From positions 124,001-188,000 of the forward strand of contig CAWKPB010000007.1 in the NCBI GenBank assembly GCA_963851405.1: 64,000 bases of DNA, read 5' to 3'. Source of the DNA: JANPBY01 sp963851405. GTDB taxonomy: Bacteria > Actinomycetota > Actinomycetes > DATJPE01. Positions 33,645-43,248 of this stretch are shown here, in pieces (the first letter of the stretch is position 1; each line of letters opens with the position of its first letter). Below the pieces are notes generated by a model that was not told where the DNA came from, searched no databases, and saw nothing but the letters and a program-made list of their open reading frames with translations. Both the position numbers and the translations under genes were made by a program.

Positions 33645-34567
33645 CCTCGTACGGCTATCTGGGACCCGAAGGCACCTTCAGTGAGGCGGCGCTCCTGCGT
33701 TGCGCCCCCGACTCCGCGGCCGCCTTGATGCCCTTCGCTTCGGTGGCGACCGCGCTGGCCGCGGTCCGTGACGGCACGGTCGATGCCTCCTTGGTCCCAC
33801 TCGAGAACTCAGTCGAGGGATCGGTCGCCCAAACCCTGGACGAGCTGGCCACGGGATCACCGCTGGTCATCGTTCGCGAGGAGCATGTGCCTGTCAGCTT
33901 CGTCCTGGTGGCACCTCGCGGACGAGCCCTGGCGGATGTACGCCTGGTCGCGACGCATCCGCACGCAGAAGCGCAGACCCGGCTGTGGATGACGTCGCAC
34001 CTACCCGAGGCGACCGTAGTTGCCGCCACGTCCACGGCTGCTGCTGCGGCGGCGTTGGCCGATGGCACGGCCACCTGGGACGCGGCGCTTTGCGCCCCCA
34101 TTGCCGCCGAGGTGTACGGGCTGGACGTGCTGGCGACCGATGCGGCAGACAACCCCCGGGCCGAAACTCGATTTGTGCTCGTCGCCCGGCCGGTTGCTCC
34201 GGAACCAGCGACGGGGTCGGACAAGACCTCCCTGGTTCTCTACATCGGCAAAGACCATCCCGGTGCGCTGCTTGAGATCCTCACCGAGTTCGCCGTACGG
34301 GGAGTCAACCTCACACGGATCGAGTCCCGTCCCACCGGCGGGGGGATTGGCGACTACCTGTTCTCCGTCGATATCGAGGGACACGTCGACGACGCCCGGG
34401 TGGGAGAAGCGCTGATGGGCTTGCGGCGCGTTTGTGCCGACATTCGCTACCTCGGTTCCTACCCACGCGTCGACGGCGATCAGCCGGTCTTGCGACGCGG
34501 CGTATCGGACCCGGACTACCACGATGCTCAGGCTTGGCTATCCCGGATCAGGGAAGGACGCCGCTAG
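33641..34567 (+). CDS. pheA: Prephenate dehydratase
   Basis: 308 residues. The dehydratase domain has YLGPEGTFSEAAL, VPLENSVEGSV and VATHPHAEAQ; a C-terminal ACT domain (about 200-280) has YIGKDHPGALLEIL and the ESRPT motif for phenylalanine binding. It converts prephenate to phenylpyruvate and is feedback-inhibited by phenylalanine. There is no chorismate mutase domain, as is usual for actinobacterial PheA. Coupled to DUF4446 upstream. A phenylalanine hydroxylase gene lies 24 kb away. Confidence 0.96.
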   Translation: MTSYGYLGPEGTFSEAALLRCAPDSAAALMPFASVATALAAVRDGTVDASLVPLENSVEGSVAQTLDELATGSPLVIVREEHVPVSFVLVAPRGRALADVRLVATHPHAEAQTRLWMTSHLPEATVVAATSTAAAAAALADGTATWDAALCAPIAAEVYGLDVLATDAADNPRAETRFVLVARPVAPEPATGSDKTSLVLYIGKDHPGALLEILTEFAVRGVNLTRIESRPTGGGIGDYLFSVDIEGHVDDARVGEALMGLRRVCADIRYLGSYPRVDGDQPVLRRGVSDPDYHDAQAWLSRIREGRR

Positions 34568-34668
34568 CGCCTGCTCCGACACGTCGGACCCCACTGATGG
34601 CGCAGCCTCAAGGCTTTGGCTCAAGCCGCCGAAACCACAGAGGTCGACTTGTCGCCGGGGGGAGGACC

Positions 34669-36738
34669 ATGAGGCGCTTCGGCCTGACCCGCACGTTCGC
34701 GTTCGTGAGCCTGCTAGCGATGGTGGCGCTGTCGCTCGCCTTGATTTGGGCGAGCGCGACGATGCTGCGCAAGCAGGCCATGACTGCGGGCTCTCGCACG
34801 GCCGAGGCGTACGTCGCCCTGGGAGTGCAAGGGGATGAAGCGCTGCGCGAGGCAGTCACCAAGGGCCAGATTCTCGACGTCAAGAACTCGAACGCGATCT
34901 GTCAGCGGCTGGGACTCACCGCGGAAGCGATGCGAGCCGTTCCCGCGCAGGAATCCAACTTGCTGGGCGTCCGCATGTGGACCATCGACGGCCAACTCGT
35001 TTTCGACTCAGACTCGGCATGTTCAGGTCCATCTTCGATCGGGCTGCCCACGGTGACCGCCGGCTTCGCCGATGGCCCCCGGCTGGACGCAGCGCTCGAC
35101 GGCCAGACCTCGCCCGCGGTCACTCGTGACTTCAATGGCCGTGACACCCAATCATCGAACCCCCGATCGGTGCTCGACGTCTACGCGCCCAGCTACTTCG
35201 GCGAGCTGAAGCCGGGAGGGGTCGCCGAAGTGACCCTGGACTACTCAGACACCGAGGCGGCGGTCGTCGAGTCCATCCAGGTTGTCGCTCTCGTGGTGGT
35301 GGCGGGACTGGGGCTGCTGTGGCTGCTGCTGTTCCGGACGGTGTGGCGGACGTCGAAGACCTTGCGCTACCAGGCCGCCGAGACGGCGCGCCTGGCCCTG
35401 CTGGATCCCTTGACCGGCCTGCCGAACCGACGGCTGCTCAACGAACGGCTCGAGCGGGCAGCCGCCGCGAGCGCGAGGGCGGGCGACTCGGTCGGACTGG
35501 TACTTCTCGACCTCGACCGCTTCAAGGTGGTCAACGACACGTTGGGTCACCCCCGCGGGGACCTGCTGCTCATCGAGGTAGCGGACCGGTTGCTCGAGGT
35601 GGTGCGCGAGTCCGACACCGTCGCACGGCTGGGCGGGGACGAGTTCGCGGTACTCATGCCCTCAATCGGGTCGCTCGAAGAGGCTGAGTCTCTCGCTCAG
35701 CGGGTCTTCTCGGTGTTCACCGAGCCCTTCGATCTTGGGGGACTACTCCTCCACGTCGATACCTCGGTCGGGCTCGCGGCGCTCCCTCAGCACGCCGACG
35801 ACGTTACGACGCTGCTTCAGCGCGCCGATGTAGCCATGTACGACGCCAAGGCGGCCAAGGCGGGCGTCGCGGTCTACTCCCCGGCCGGTGACGTGAATAG
35901 TCCGAGCCGTCTGGTGCTGCTCGGGGATCTGCGTCGAGCACTCGACAGCGACAGCGAGCTCTCCATGCACTACCAGCCCAAGGTGGACCTGACGACCGGC
36001 GCCGTGAGCGGCCTGGAGGCTCTCTTGCGCTGGCAGCACCCGCACCGGGGATGGATCCCGCCGGTGGACTTCATTCCGCTCGCCGAGCAGACCGGTCTGA
36101 TCAAGGATCTGACCGCGCGCGTACTGGGGATGGTCTTCTCTCAGGTGTCGGAGTGGGCTCGGCAGGGGCAGCGGCTGCCCGTTGCCGTCAACCTGTCCGC
36201 ACGCAACCTTCTCGAGCCCGACCTCGACACCGTGGTTGCCTCCCTGCTGCTCATGTACGACCTCGACCCGGAGTTGCTGGAGTTCGAGATCACCGAATCG
36301 GCCATCGTTGAAGACCCCGTTCGTGCAGGCGGCATGTTGACCAAGCTGACCGACCTGGGGATCGGTGTGGCTGTCGACGACTTCGGAATCGGCAGTACCT
36401 CGATGGGCCAACTGCGCTCGATGCCGCTGCGCACTCTGAAGATCGACCGGTCCTTCGTGACCGATCTGATCACTGACCCCGGTGGGGCCTCCCTGGTGCG
36501 CGCGATCGTCGAGCTGGCGCACGACTTCGGCCTGATCGCGGTCGCGGAGGGCGTCGAGGACATCGAGGTCACGACCGTTCTGCGCGAGCTCGGCTGCGAC
36601 CTCGCGCAGGGCTACCTGTGGTCCAAGCCGGTCCCGGCTCATGAGTTGGATGAAGTGCTGCAGCGGATCGCTGCGTTGCCCAAACCCAAAGCGCGCCGCC
36701 AGCGCCGAAGCACCGCGGCGGTACCCTCGGGCGGGTGA
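34669..36738 (+). CDS. Transmembrane GGDEF-EAL cyclic-di-GMP protein
   Basis: 689 residues from ATG 34669, with a GGGGGGAGG ribosome site. Two membrane helices (about 9-27 and 205-225) bracket an extracytoplasmic sensor domain. The GGDEF domain has an intact GGDEF at 322-326 and an intact inhibitory site R313-x-x-D316 five residues earlier. The EAL domain has Glu450 in EALLRW, plus conserved NLSARN, ESAIVED, VDDFGIG and KIDRSF. Both halves therefore look active, making it a candidate bifunctional synthase/phosphodiesterase. Its stop overlaps serS (GTGA). Confidence 0.94.
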   Translation: MRRFGLTRTFAFVSLLAMVALSLALIWASATMLRKQAMTAGSRTAEAYVALGVQGDEALREAVTKGQILDVKNSNAICQRLGLTAEAMRAVPAQESNLLGVRMWTIDGQLVFDSDSACSGPSSIGLPTVTAGFADGPRLDAALDGQTSPAVTRDFNGRDTQSSNPRSVLDVYAPSYFGELKPGGVAEVTLDYSDTEAAVVESIQVVALVVVAGLGLLWLLLFRTVWRTSKTLRYQAAETARLALLDPLTGLPNRRLLNERLERAAAASARAGDSVGLVLLDLDRFKVVNDTLGHPRGDLLLIEVADRLLEVVRESDTVARLGGDEFAVLMPSIGSLEEAESLAQRVFSVFTEPFDLGGLLLHVDTSVGLAALPQHADDVTTLLQRADVAMYDAKAAKAGVAVYSPAGDVNSPSRLVLLGDLRRALDSDSELSMHYQPKVDLTTGAVSGLEALLRWQHPHRGWIPPVDFIPLAEQTGLIKDLTARVLGMVFSQVSEWARQGQRLPVAVNLSARNLLEPDLDTVVASLLLMYDLDPELLEFEITESAIVEDPVRAGGMLTKLTDLGIGVAVDDFGIGSTSMGQLRSMPLRTLKIDRSFVTDLITDPGGASLVRAIVELAHDFGLIAVAEGVEDIEVTTVLRELGCDLAQGYLWSKPVPAHELDEVLQRIAALPKPKARRQRRSTAAVPSGG

Positions 36739-38009
36739 TCGACCTTCGCCTCCTTCGTCAGGACCCCGAACGGTTCCGTGCCTCGCAGCAGGCGCGAGGG
36801 GAGCCGGCTCAACTGGTCGACGAGGTGTTGGCTGCTGACGAGGCCCGGCGCTCGGCGGGCGTGCGCTTTGATGAACTGCGGGCCGAGCAGAAGGCGTACG
36901 GCAAGAGGGTCGCCGCGGCCTCTGGGGATGAGAAGGCGGCGTTGGTCGCTGCGGTTCAAGACCTCGCCGCCGCGGTCAAGACCGCCGATGGTGCCCGCGA
37001 GGAAGCGGACGCGCGGGCGGCTGAGTTGCTCGCCGCTCTACCGAACCTGGTTGAGGACGGGGTGCCGCCCGGGGGTGCGGAGGAGTTCAAGGTTCTCGAG
37101 CACGTCGGTGATCAGCCGGACTTCACCTCCGCAGGCTTCACCGCGAAAGACCACCTGGAAATCGGCGAGGGTCTGGGCGCGATCGATACGGCGCGGGGAG
37201 CCAAGGTCTCAGGGTCACGCTTCTACTTCCTGACCGGAGTCGGCGCTCAACTCGAGCTGGCTCTGCTCAACCTCGCCATGGCGCAGGCGATCGAGGCGGG
37301 CTTCGTCGCCATGATCACGCCCACGTTGGTACGCCCGGAGATCATGGCCGGCACCGGGTTTCTGGGCGCCCATGCGGATGAGATCTATCGACTTGAAGCC
37401 GACGACCTCTATCTCACCGGAACCTCGGAGGTCGCGTTGGCGGGCTTCCATGCCGAGGAGATCCTCGATCTGCGCGCCGGGCCCAAGCGGTACGCGGGCT
37501 GGTCGTCGTGCTACCGACGCGAAGCGGGCTCCTACGGCAAGGACACCCGGGGCATCATCCGGGTGCATCAGTTCAACAAGGTCGAGATGTTCAGCTTTTG
37601 CCCCGTCGAGGAAGCCGGCGCGGAGCACCAGCGCCTGCTTGGCTGGGAGCGCGAGATGCTGGCGAAGGTCGAGTTGCCGTACCGGATCATCGATGTGGCG
37701 GCAGGTGACCTCGGGTCCAGCGCTGCGCGCAAATACGACTGCGAGGCATGGCTCCCCTCGCAGAGGCGGTGGATGGAAGTGACGTCCACCTCGAACTGCA
37801 CGACGTTCCAGGCCCGGCGCCTGGGCGTGCGCACTCGAACCGAGGATGGATCCACGTCACCGGTGGCCACGCTGAACGGGACGCTCGCCACCACCCGGTG
37901 GATCGTCGCACTGCTCGAGAACCATCAGCGCGCCGATGGCTCCGTCCACGTCCCAGCGGCTCTCCGGCCGTATCTCGGGGGCGTCGAACGCCTCGTACCC
38001 CCGTCCTAG
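36735..38009 (+). CDS. serS: Seryl-tRNA synthetase
   Basis: 424 residues from GTG 36735, overlapping the GGDEF-EAL gene by four bases. The N-terminal coiled-coil arm (about 30-100, charged and Ala/Glu-rich) is followed by the class II core with motif 1, motif 2 (YRREAGSYGKDTRGIIRVHQ) and motif 3 (TSNCTTFQARR then TLNGT). It charges tRNA-Ser with serine in the cytoplasm. The tRNA-Ser(TGA) gene is 8 kb downstream. It converges on trpB2 with a four-base overlap. Confidence 0.97.
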   Translation: MIDLRLLRQDPERFRASQQARGEPAQLVDEVLAADEARRSAGVRFDELRAEQKAYGKRVAAASGDEKAALVAAVQDLAAAVKTADGAREEADARAAELLAALPNLVEDGVPPGGAEEFKVLEHVGDQPDFTSAGFTAKDHLEIGEGLGAIDTARGAKVSGSRFYFLTGVGAQLELALLNLAMAQAIEAGFVAMITPTLVRPEIMAGTGFLGAHADEIYRLEADDLYLTGTSEVALAGFHAEEILDLRAGPKRYAGWSSCYRREAGSYGKDTRGIIRVHQFNKVEMFSFCPVEEAGAEHQRLLGWEREMLAKVELPYRIIDVAAGDLGSSAARKYDCEAWLPSQRRWMEVTSTSNCTTFQARRLGVRTRTEDGSTSPVATLNGTLATTRWIVALLENHQRADGSVHVPAALRPYLGGVERLVPPS

Positions 38010-39364
38010 ATAGCGGGAACCGTCGCCAGCGATGCCGCAAGCCGCTCGTCGCTGAAGTCCTCGTCGACCATGCGGCCACCGAGGTAGGAGTCGTAGGCTG
38101 CGAGGTCGAAGTGCCCGTGGCCGCACAGGGCCGTGAGGATGACTTTCTCTTCGCCGGACTCCTTGCAGGCCAACGCTTCCCGAACGCAGGCCGCCAAGGC
38201 GTGTGTCGGCTCTGGGGCGGGGACGATGCCCTCGCTGCGCGCGAACTGCACTGCTGCGCCGAAGCATTCCGCCTGGCCGATGGCGATTGCCTCCATGAGA
38301 CCCAGCTCATAGATGTGGGAGATGAGTGGCGACATGCCGTGATAGCGCAACCCGCCGGCGTGGATGGGGTCGGGCACGAAGTCATGGCCAAGGGTGTGCA
38401 TCTTCACCAACGGGGTCATCCCGGCTGTGTCACCGAAGTCGTAGGCGTAGGTCCCTCGCGTCAGGGACGGGCACGACTCTGGCTCCACGGCGCGGATCAC
38501 CGGATTCATCCGTCCCGCCAACTTCTCCCGCAGGAACGGGAACGACAGGCCACCGAAATTCGAACCCCCGCCCGTGCAGCCCACCAGCAGGTCAGGCGTC
38601 TCCCCGATCTTGGCGAACTGTAGGAGGGCCTCCTCGCCGATGATCGTCTGATGGAGAAGCACGTGGTTGAGTACTGACCCCAAGGCGTACTTGGTGTCCG
38701 GGTCTTGGGCGGCCACCTCAACCGCTTCGGAGATGGCGATGCCCAGCGATCCCGTGTGGTCGGGGTTCAGCTCGAGTTGCGCGCGCCCGGCTTGCGTGAG
38801 CGGCGAGGGGGAGCGATGGACGGTCGCCCCGAACGTTTCGATCATCATGCGGCGGTAGGGCTTCTGGTCGTAGGAGGCCCCCACCTGCCACACCTCGCAC
38901 TCAAGGCCGAAAAGGGCGCAGGCGAACGCCAGCGCCGTACCCCATTGCCCGGCCCCGGTTTCGGTGGTCAGTTTTCGGACTCCAGCCCGGGCGTTGTAGA
39001 AGGCCTGGGGCACCGCGGTGTTGGGTTTGTGTGAGCCCGCAGGCGAGACGCCCTCGTACTTGTAGTAGATCCGCGCGGGCGTGCCGAGCGCCTTCTCCAG
39101 ACGATGGGCCCGGAACAGCGGCGACGGCCGCCACAGGCGGTAGACGTCCTGAACCTCGTCCGGGATGTCGATGTACCGCTCAGGCGTGACCTCTTGCAGG
39201 ATGAGATCCATCGGGAACAGCGGGGCCAGGTCGTCCGGCCCGATCGGCTGATGGGTGCCCGGGTGCAACGGCGGGGGCGGTGGAGAAGGCAGGTCGGGGA
39301 TGATGTTGTACCACTGCGTCGGCATTTCGGACTCGTCCAGGACGATCTTGTGCTGGTCAACCAT
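38006..39364 (-). CDS. TrpB2-type tryptophan synthase beta-like protein
   Basis: 452 residues, longer than TrpB1 by an N-terminal extension with WYNIIPDLP and PPPPPLHPGT, the mark of the TrpB2 family. The PLP lysine is in AGSHKPN, the phosphate-binding loop is GCTGGGSNFGG, and GAGQWG is present. TrpB2 enzymes condense serine and indole but act without TrpA. No trpA is nearby. It has a GAAGGGG ribosome site. Function could be indole salvage or serine deamination. Confidence 0.93.
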   Translation of the reverse strand: MVDQHKIVLDESEMPTQWYNIIPDLPSPPPPPLHPGTHQPIGPDDLAPLFPMDLILQEVTPERYIDIPDEVQDVYRLWRPSPLFRAHRLEKALGTPARIYYKYEGVSPAGSHKPNTAVPQAFYNARAGVRKLTTETGAGQWGTALAFACALFGLECEVWQVGASYDQKPYRRMMIETFGATVHRSPSPLTQAGRAQLELNPDHTGSLGIAISEAVEVAAQDPDTKYALGSVLNHVLLHQTIIGEEALLQFAKIGETPDLLVGCTGGGSNFGGLSFPFLREKLAGRMNPVIRAVEPESCPSLTRGTYAYDFGDTAGMTPLVKMHTLGHDFVPDPIHAGGLRYHGMSPLISHIYELGLMEAIAIGQAECFGAAVQFARSEGIVPAPEPTHALAACVREALACKESGEEKVILTALCGHGHFDLAAYDSYLGGRMVDEDFSDERLAASLATVPAI

Positions 39365-39467
39365 CTCGGCCCCTTCGCTCGTAACCCGATGGTTCGCACG
39401 CTAGCGGCGCAGGCGTCCCAGGGCGAGGGTCTTGGCGTTCGGGCTTGGGCTTTCTCAGATCGGGCGA

Positions 39468-40010
39468 CTAGAGGTACTGCCCCCGCGGAGGGTTGTCGTC
39501 GCTGACGACGTGTGGCCCCTCCTGGCCGTCAGGGCCGGTAATGGCGCGTCGACGCATTTCCTCGAATTGAGCACGCGCAGCCATCTGCTGAGCGAACAAC
39601 GCCGTTTGGATTCCGTGGAAAAGCCCCTCGAGCCAGCCCACCAACTGAGCTTGCGCGATGCGCAACTCTGCCTCGGTGGGCACGACGTCCTCGGCGAAGG
39701 GAAGTGAGAGTCTTTCCAATTCGTCAATGAGCTCCGGGGCCAGCCCGGACTCGAGCTCGATGAGGGAGCGGCGATGGATGTCGCGCAGCCGCGCGCGCGA
39801 CTGCTCATCGAGCGGAGCCGATCGCACTTCTTCAAGGAGTTGTTTGATCATCGACCCGATCCGCATCACCTTGGCGGGTTGCTCGATGAGATCGCCGACA
39901 CCTCCCGCCTCCTCGGGTACCGCGAGTTCGAGATGGCCTGAACCGTCGGGCTGTGGTTCCTGCGCGTGACCATCGGGACCGACGACGACGTAGGGGTGCT
40001 GCTCGCTCAT
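39468..40010 (-). CDS. bpa: Bacterial proteasome activator (DUF2587)
   Basis: 180 residues from ATG 40010. The core helical region (about 55-150) matches the ring-forming DUF2587 domain, with RIGSMIKQLLEEVR and LSLPFAEDVVPTEAELRIAQAQLV. The protein ends in GQYL, the C-terminal motif that docks into the 20S proteasome and opens its gate without ATP. This implies the organism has a proteasome, which is restricted among bacteria mainly to actinobacteria. The proteasome genes are not in the window. Confidence 0.94.
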   Translation of the reverse strand: MSEQHPYVVVGPDGHAQEPQPDGSGHLELAVPEEAGGVGDLIEQPAKVMRIGSMIKQLLEEVRSAPLDEQSRARLRDIHRRSLIELESGLAPELIDELERLSLPFAEDVVPTEAELRIAQAQLVGWLEGLFHGIQTALFAQQMAARAQFEEMRRRAITGPDGQEGPHVVSDDNPPRGQYL

Positions 40011-40133
40011 GGGCCCATCCAACCTGATCCGGACGAGGTGAGCAGAACCCAGCGGGCCGTCTCTTGCTCCCGGGGATCTCACATCAGTTGAAATTGCCTG
40101 GCGGACTTCCGGTTCAACGGCCATCCTCTGCAG

Positions 40134-41084
40134 GTGATCACCTTGCGGCCCGTCGCCCTTCCCGATGATCTGGAGGGGCTCTTCGTCGTGGCCAAGAGGT
40201 GCGAGGAAGCCGCTGTGGAGGCGGTCGACACGACTCGTGCCGACATCGCTTCGCTGTTCACTTCCCCTGAGGCCGACCTGGTGAACGGCACTCGCGTCGC
40301 CGTCGACGAGCACGGCGCGGTCGCCGGGTTCGTCGCGTTGGAGGTTGACAGCGCCGGTCGTGAAGTCATGTTCGACGCCTACGTGAACCCGGGCGTGGAG
40401 GTCGGTGTGTGGGACACCCTGCTTGCGCACGCATGGTCTTTTGGCGCTGGCGTCGTGGGCGAACTGGACAACACCGATCGGAAGGGCTGGGGGCTGGCTG
40501 GGGGGTGCCATGCCTCAGATCGTGCGTATGCCGCGGCCCTCACGCGAGCGGGAATGACCCCCGTTCGGCGCTTCCACACGATGGAGATCAGTGTCGAGGC
40601 GGCCAACCCACCCACATCACCCGTCCTCCCCACCGGAGTTGCGGTCACTTCTGCAGCCCAGGACGAGAACGAACTCGACGTAGCGCACCTGATTTGGAGG
40701 GAGTCCTTCGCCGATCACTGGCGTTATGTCGATCGCACGCGAGGAGACTTCCTCGCCCACATGCGCAGCCGCGCCTTCGATCCCGGACAGTGGTGGATCG
40801 TGCGTCTGGACGGCGTCCCAGCGGGGGTCTGCATCGGGGATGATCGGTTGGCGGAGCTTGGGACCGGATACATCTCGGTGCTTGGCGTCCGCGCCGAGTT
40901 TCGAGACCGAGGCATCGGCCGGTTGATGCTCGAGTGGTTCTTCGCCCAGGCGGCGGCGAGGGGACAGGGGAGCGTCAAGCTCGGAGTTGACACCGAGAAC
41001 GGGACCGGAGCCCCGGCCCTCTACCGCGCCGTCGGGATGCGACCGGTCCAGACCATCGACGCGTGGGAACGGCCGCTCACCTGA
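40134..41084 (+). CDS. Tandem GNAT-fold N-acetyltransferase
   Basis: 316 residues from GTG. Two GNAT halves: an N-terminal half (about 1-150) with weakened acetyl-CoA motifs, and a C-terminal half (about 160-315) with the clear V-RAEFRDRGIGRLMLEWF acetyl-CoA loop and YRAVGMRPVQ. Two-domain GNATs include mycothiol synthase, but the MshD pattern is not evident here, so the substrate is open. The gene is divergent from bpa with a 123-base gap. Confidence 0.85.
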   Translation: MITLRPVALPDDLEGLFVVAKRCEEAAVEAVDTTRADIASLFTSPEADLVNGTRVAVDEHGAVAGFVALEVDSAGREVMFDAYVNPGVEVGVWDTLLAHAWSFGAGVVGELDNTDRKGWGLAGGCHASDRAYAAALTRAGMTPVRRFHTMEISVEAANPPTSPVLPTGVAVTSAAQDENELDVAHLIWRESFADHWRYVDRTRGDFLAHMRSRAFDPGQWWIVRLDGVPAGVCIGDDRLAELGTGYISVLGVRAEFRDRGIGRLMLEWFFAQAAARGQGSVKLGVDTENGTGAPALYRAVGMRPVQTIDAWERPLT

Positions 41085-41106
41085 CCCGGTTGCCGAGGGC
41101 GCTTGC

Positions 41107-42087
41107 CTAGGGCCGTACGAGCAACACCTTGCCGACGTTGTCCCCGGCCTCCAGCACCCGGTGGGCCGCCGCGGCCTCGGACAGAGGAAACGTGCGGTCG
41201 ATGATCGGTCGTACTCGACCAGCCTCGATCTGTGGCCAGACATTGTCGATGACTGAAGCGACGATCGCGGCCTTCTCAGCAAGCGGTCGAGACCGCAGCG
41301 CGGTTGCCATGACGGCGGCTCGTTTGGTGAGTAGTTGCCCGAGGTCCAGTTCCGCCTTGGTGCCACCCTGGAGCCCGATCACCACGAGCCGCCCGTTCTG
41401 GGCGAGCGCGTCGACGTTGCGGGCGAGGTACTTGGCGCCCATGTTGTCGAGGATCACCTCGGCTCCGCGGCCCCCCGTCGCTTCGCGGACTTCCTCGACG
41501 AAGTCCTGCTCGCGATAGTTGATCAGAACCTCCGCGCCGAGGTCCGCGCACCGCCGAAGCTTCTCCGTCGAGCCTGCCGTGACGGCGACCTTGGCGCCCA
41601 GGGCCACCGCAAGTTGGGTCGCCATCGTGCCGATCCCCGAACCGCCACCGTGCACCAAGATCGTTTCTGTGGGTTGCAGGGCAGCAAGCATGAACACGTT
41701 GGACCAGACGGTGCACGTGACCTCCGGAAGGCCGGCTGCTGAGATCTCGTCGAGGCCCTGCGGGATGGGGAGCAGTTGGCCGGCGGGAACGGCCACACGC
41801 TCGGCGTACCCACCCCCCGTCAGAAGTGCACACACGGGCTGCCCCACCTCCCATCCGGTGACGCCGGAACCGATCTCGAGGATGCGGCCGCTGCACTCCA
41901 GCCCCGGGTAGGGCGACGTGCCTGGCGGCGGGTTGTAGACCCCCTTCCGCTGCAGGAGGTCGGCACGATTCACTGCGGTGGCGCTGATCTCGACGATGAC
42001 CTCCCCGGCGCCGGCGATCGGATCCGGGACTTCACGCCACGTGAGGACGTCCGGCCCCCCGGGCTCACCGATCACTACGGCGTACAC
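41107..42087 (-). CDS. Zinc-free quinone oxidoreductase (PIG3/QOR-like MDR)
   Basis: 326 residues. N-terminal GroES-like domain with AVNRADLLQRKGVYNPPPG, a pattern of the TP53I3/PIG3 group, then a Rossmann domain with VHGGGSGIGTMATQLA and the ending PLSEAAAAHRVLEAGDNVGKVLL. It should reduce quinones with NADPH in the cytoplasm. It starts 12 bases after the K+ channel gene, so both are probably one operon. Confidence 0.94.
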   Translation of the reverse strand: MYAVVIGEPGGPDVLTWREVPDPIAGAGEVIVEISATAVNRADLLQRKGVYNPPPGTSPYPGLECSGRILEIGSGVTGWEVGQPVCALLTGGGYAERVAVPAGQLLPIPQGLDEISAAGLPEVTCTVWSNVFMLAALQPTETILVHGGGSGIGTMATQLAVALGAKVAVTAGSTEKLRRCADLGAEVLINYREQDFVEEVREATGGRGAEVILDNMGAKYLARNVDALAQNGRLVVIGLQGGTKAELDLGQLLTKRAAVMATALRSRPLAEKAAIVASVIDNVWPQIEAGRVRPIIDRTFPLSEAAAAHRVLEAGDNVGKVLLVRP

Positions 42088-42099
42088 GACAGCCGCGCG

Positions 42100-43125
42100 C
42101 TATTCGTCGCGCGTGTGGTGAGTGGCGGCCCGCCGAACGACCACCACCCGGTCAGTCGCGTCGAAGACCTTCACGGCGTGCTCGTCGAAGCGGTGCACCG
42201 TTCCCCCTCGAATGACCGCAAGAACGAGATCGCTGCTGTCCTCCGGACGCATGCCGAGTTCGCGCGGCGTGATGGGGCGCTCTGCGATCTCTAGACCTTC
42301 ACCCGGTGCGAGCAGGTCCGACGCCAGGGCACCCGCGACCGGGCTGGTGGCGGCGAGACCAAGCAACTGACCGGCAGCCGAGGAGGAGGTGATGACCGCA
42401 TCGGCTCCGCTCTGCTCCAGGAGCGGCCCGTTTTCGGCTTCCCTCGCGGTCGCGACAATTCGAGCGCCGGCGTTCATCCGGCGGGCCGTGAGCACCGCGA
42501 GAACCGACGTGTCGTCTCGGTCTGTGGCCACCACCACGGTGCGCGCCTTGTCCAGATGGGCCCGCTGCAGCACCTCAGACCTGGTGGCGTCCCCTTGGAC
42601 GGCGACTAGGCCCATGCGATTGGCTTCAGCGATCGACAACGGATTGGGATCGATGACCGCCAGATGGCGACCCTGCGCCCCGTGGTCGAGCAGCGAATGC
42701 GCGGCCGCCCTGCCCTTGGTGCCGAATCCGAGGATGACGGTGTGGTCCTGCACGTGGTTCCTCCAACGGCGTGCGCGGTTTTCCGCGCGGGACTGTGCGG
42801 TGAGCGCCTCGATCGTTGTTCCCACGAGCACGATCAGAAACAGGACGCGCAACGGGGTGACGGCGAGGATGTTGATCAGCCTGGCCGAGTCGCTGACTGG
42901 GGTGATGTCGCCATAGCCCGTCGTGGACACGCTGACGGTGGCGTAGTAGACCGCGTCCAAGAACGAGATTCGCCCATCCGAAGTATCGGTGTAGCCGTCT
43001 CGGTCGAGGTACACGATGAACGCCACCACGAACAGAATCGCCAATGCGGCGCCGAGCCGACGCAACACAATCTGCATCGGGCTCGCGGCGGTCCCGGGCA
43101 ACTTGACGCCGGTAGTTTCGGACAC
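42100..43125 (-). CDS. Potassium channel with TrkA-N (RCK) domain
   Basis: 341 residues from GTG 43125. A pore region with two membrane helices (about 18-40 and 82-105) brackets the selectivity filter TTGYGDIT (T68 onward). A cytoplasmic RCK domain follows, with NAD-binding GFGTKGRAAAHSLLDHG, and a possible second regulatory domain. It is the two-helix MthK/Kch plan, lacking a voltage sensor. It conducts K+ and is gated by a ligand such as NAD(H) or ions. TAGGCT lies seven bases before the GTG, supporting this start over an upstream one. Confidence 0.94.
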   Translation of the reverse strand: MSETTGVKLPGTAASPMQIVLRRLGAALAILFVVAFIVYLDRDGYTDTSDGRISFLDAVYYATVSVSTTGYGDITPVSDSARLINILAVTPLRVLFLIVLVGTTIEALTAQSRAENRARRWRNHVQDHTVILGFGTKGRAAAHSLLDHGAQGRHLAVIDPNPLSIAEANRMGLVAVQGDATRSEVLQRAHLDKARTVVVATDRDDTSVLAVLTARRMNAGARIVATAREAENGPLLEQSGADAVITSSSAAGQLLGLAATSPVAGALASDLLAPGEGLEIAERPITPRELGMRPEDSSDLVLAVIRGGTVHRFDEHAVKVFDATDRVVVVRRAATHHTRDE

Positions 43126-43132
43126 GCCCTGC

Positions 43133-43138
43133 AGCCTA
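43133..43138 (-). promoter_or_regulatory. Leaderless-type -10 element for the K+ channel gene
   Basis: Reads TAGGCT on the minus strand and ends 7 bases before GTG 43125. Confidence 0.5.
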
Positions 43139-43248
43139 GGGCGGACCCTCGCCGATCGCGGGATGCGCCTCACTCCAGACCGCCCCGGTGGGGGGCGCGC
43201 TAGCGTCGCGTCGACAACTCGACCACCAGCCCGCTCGGAGTAGCAGCT

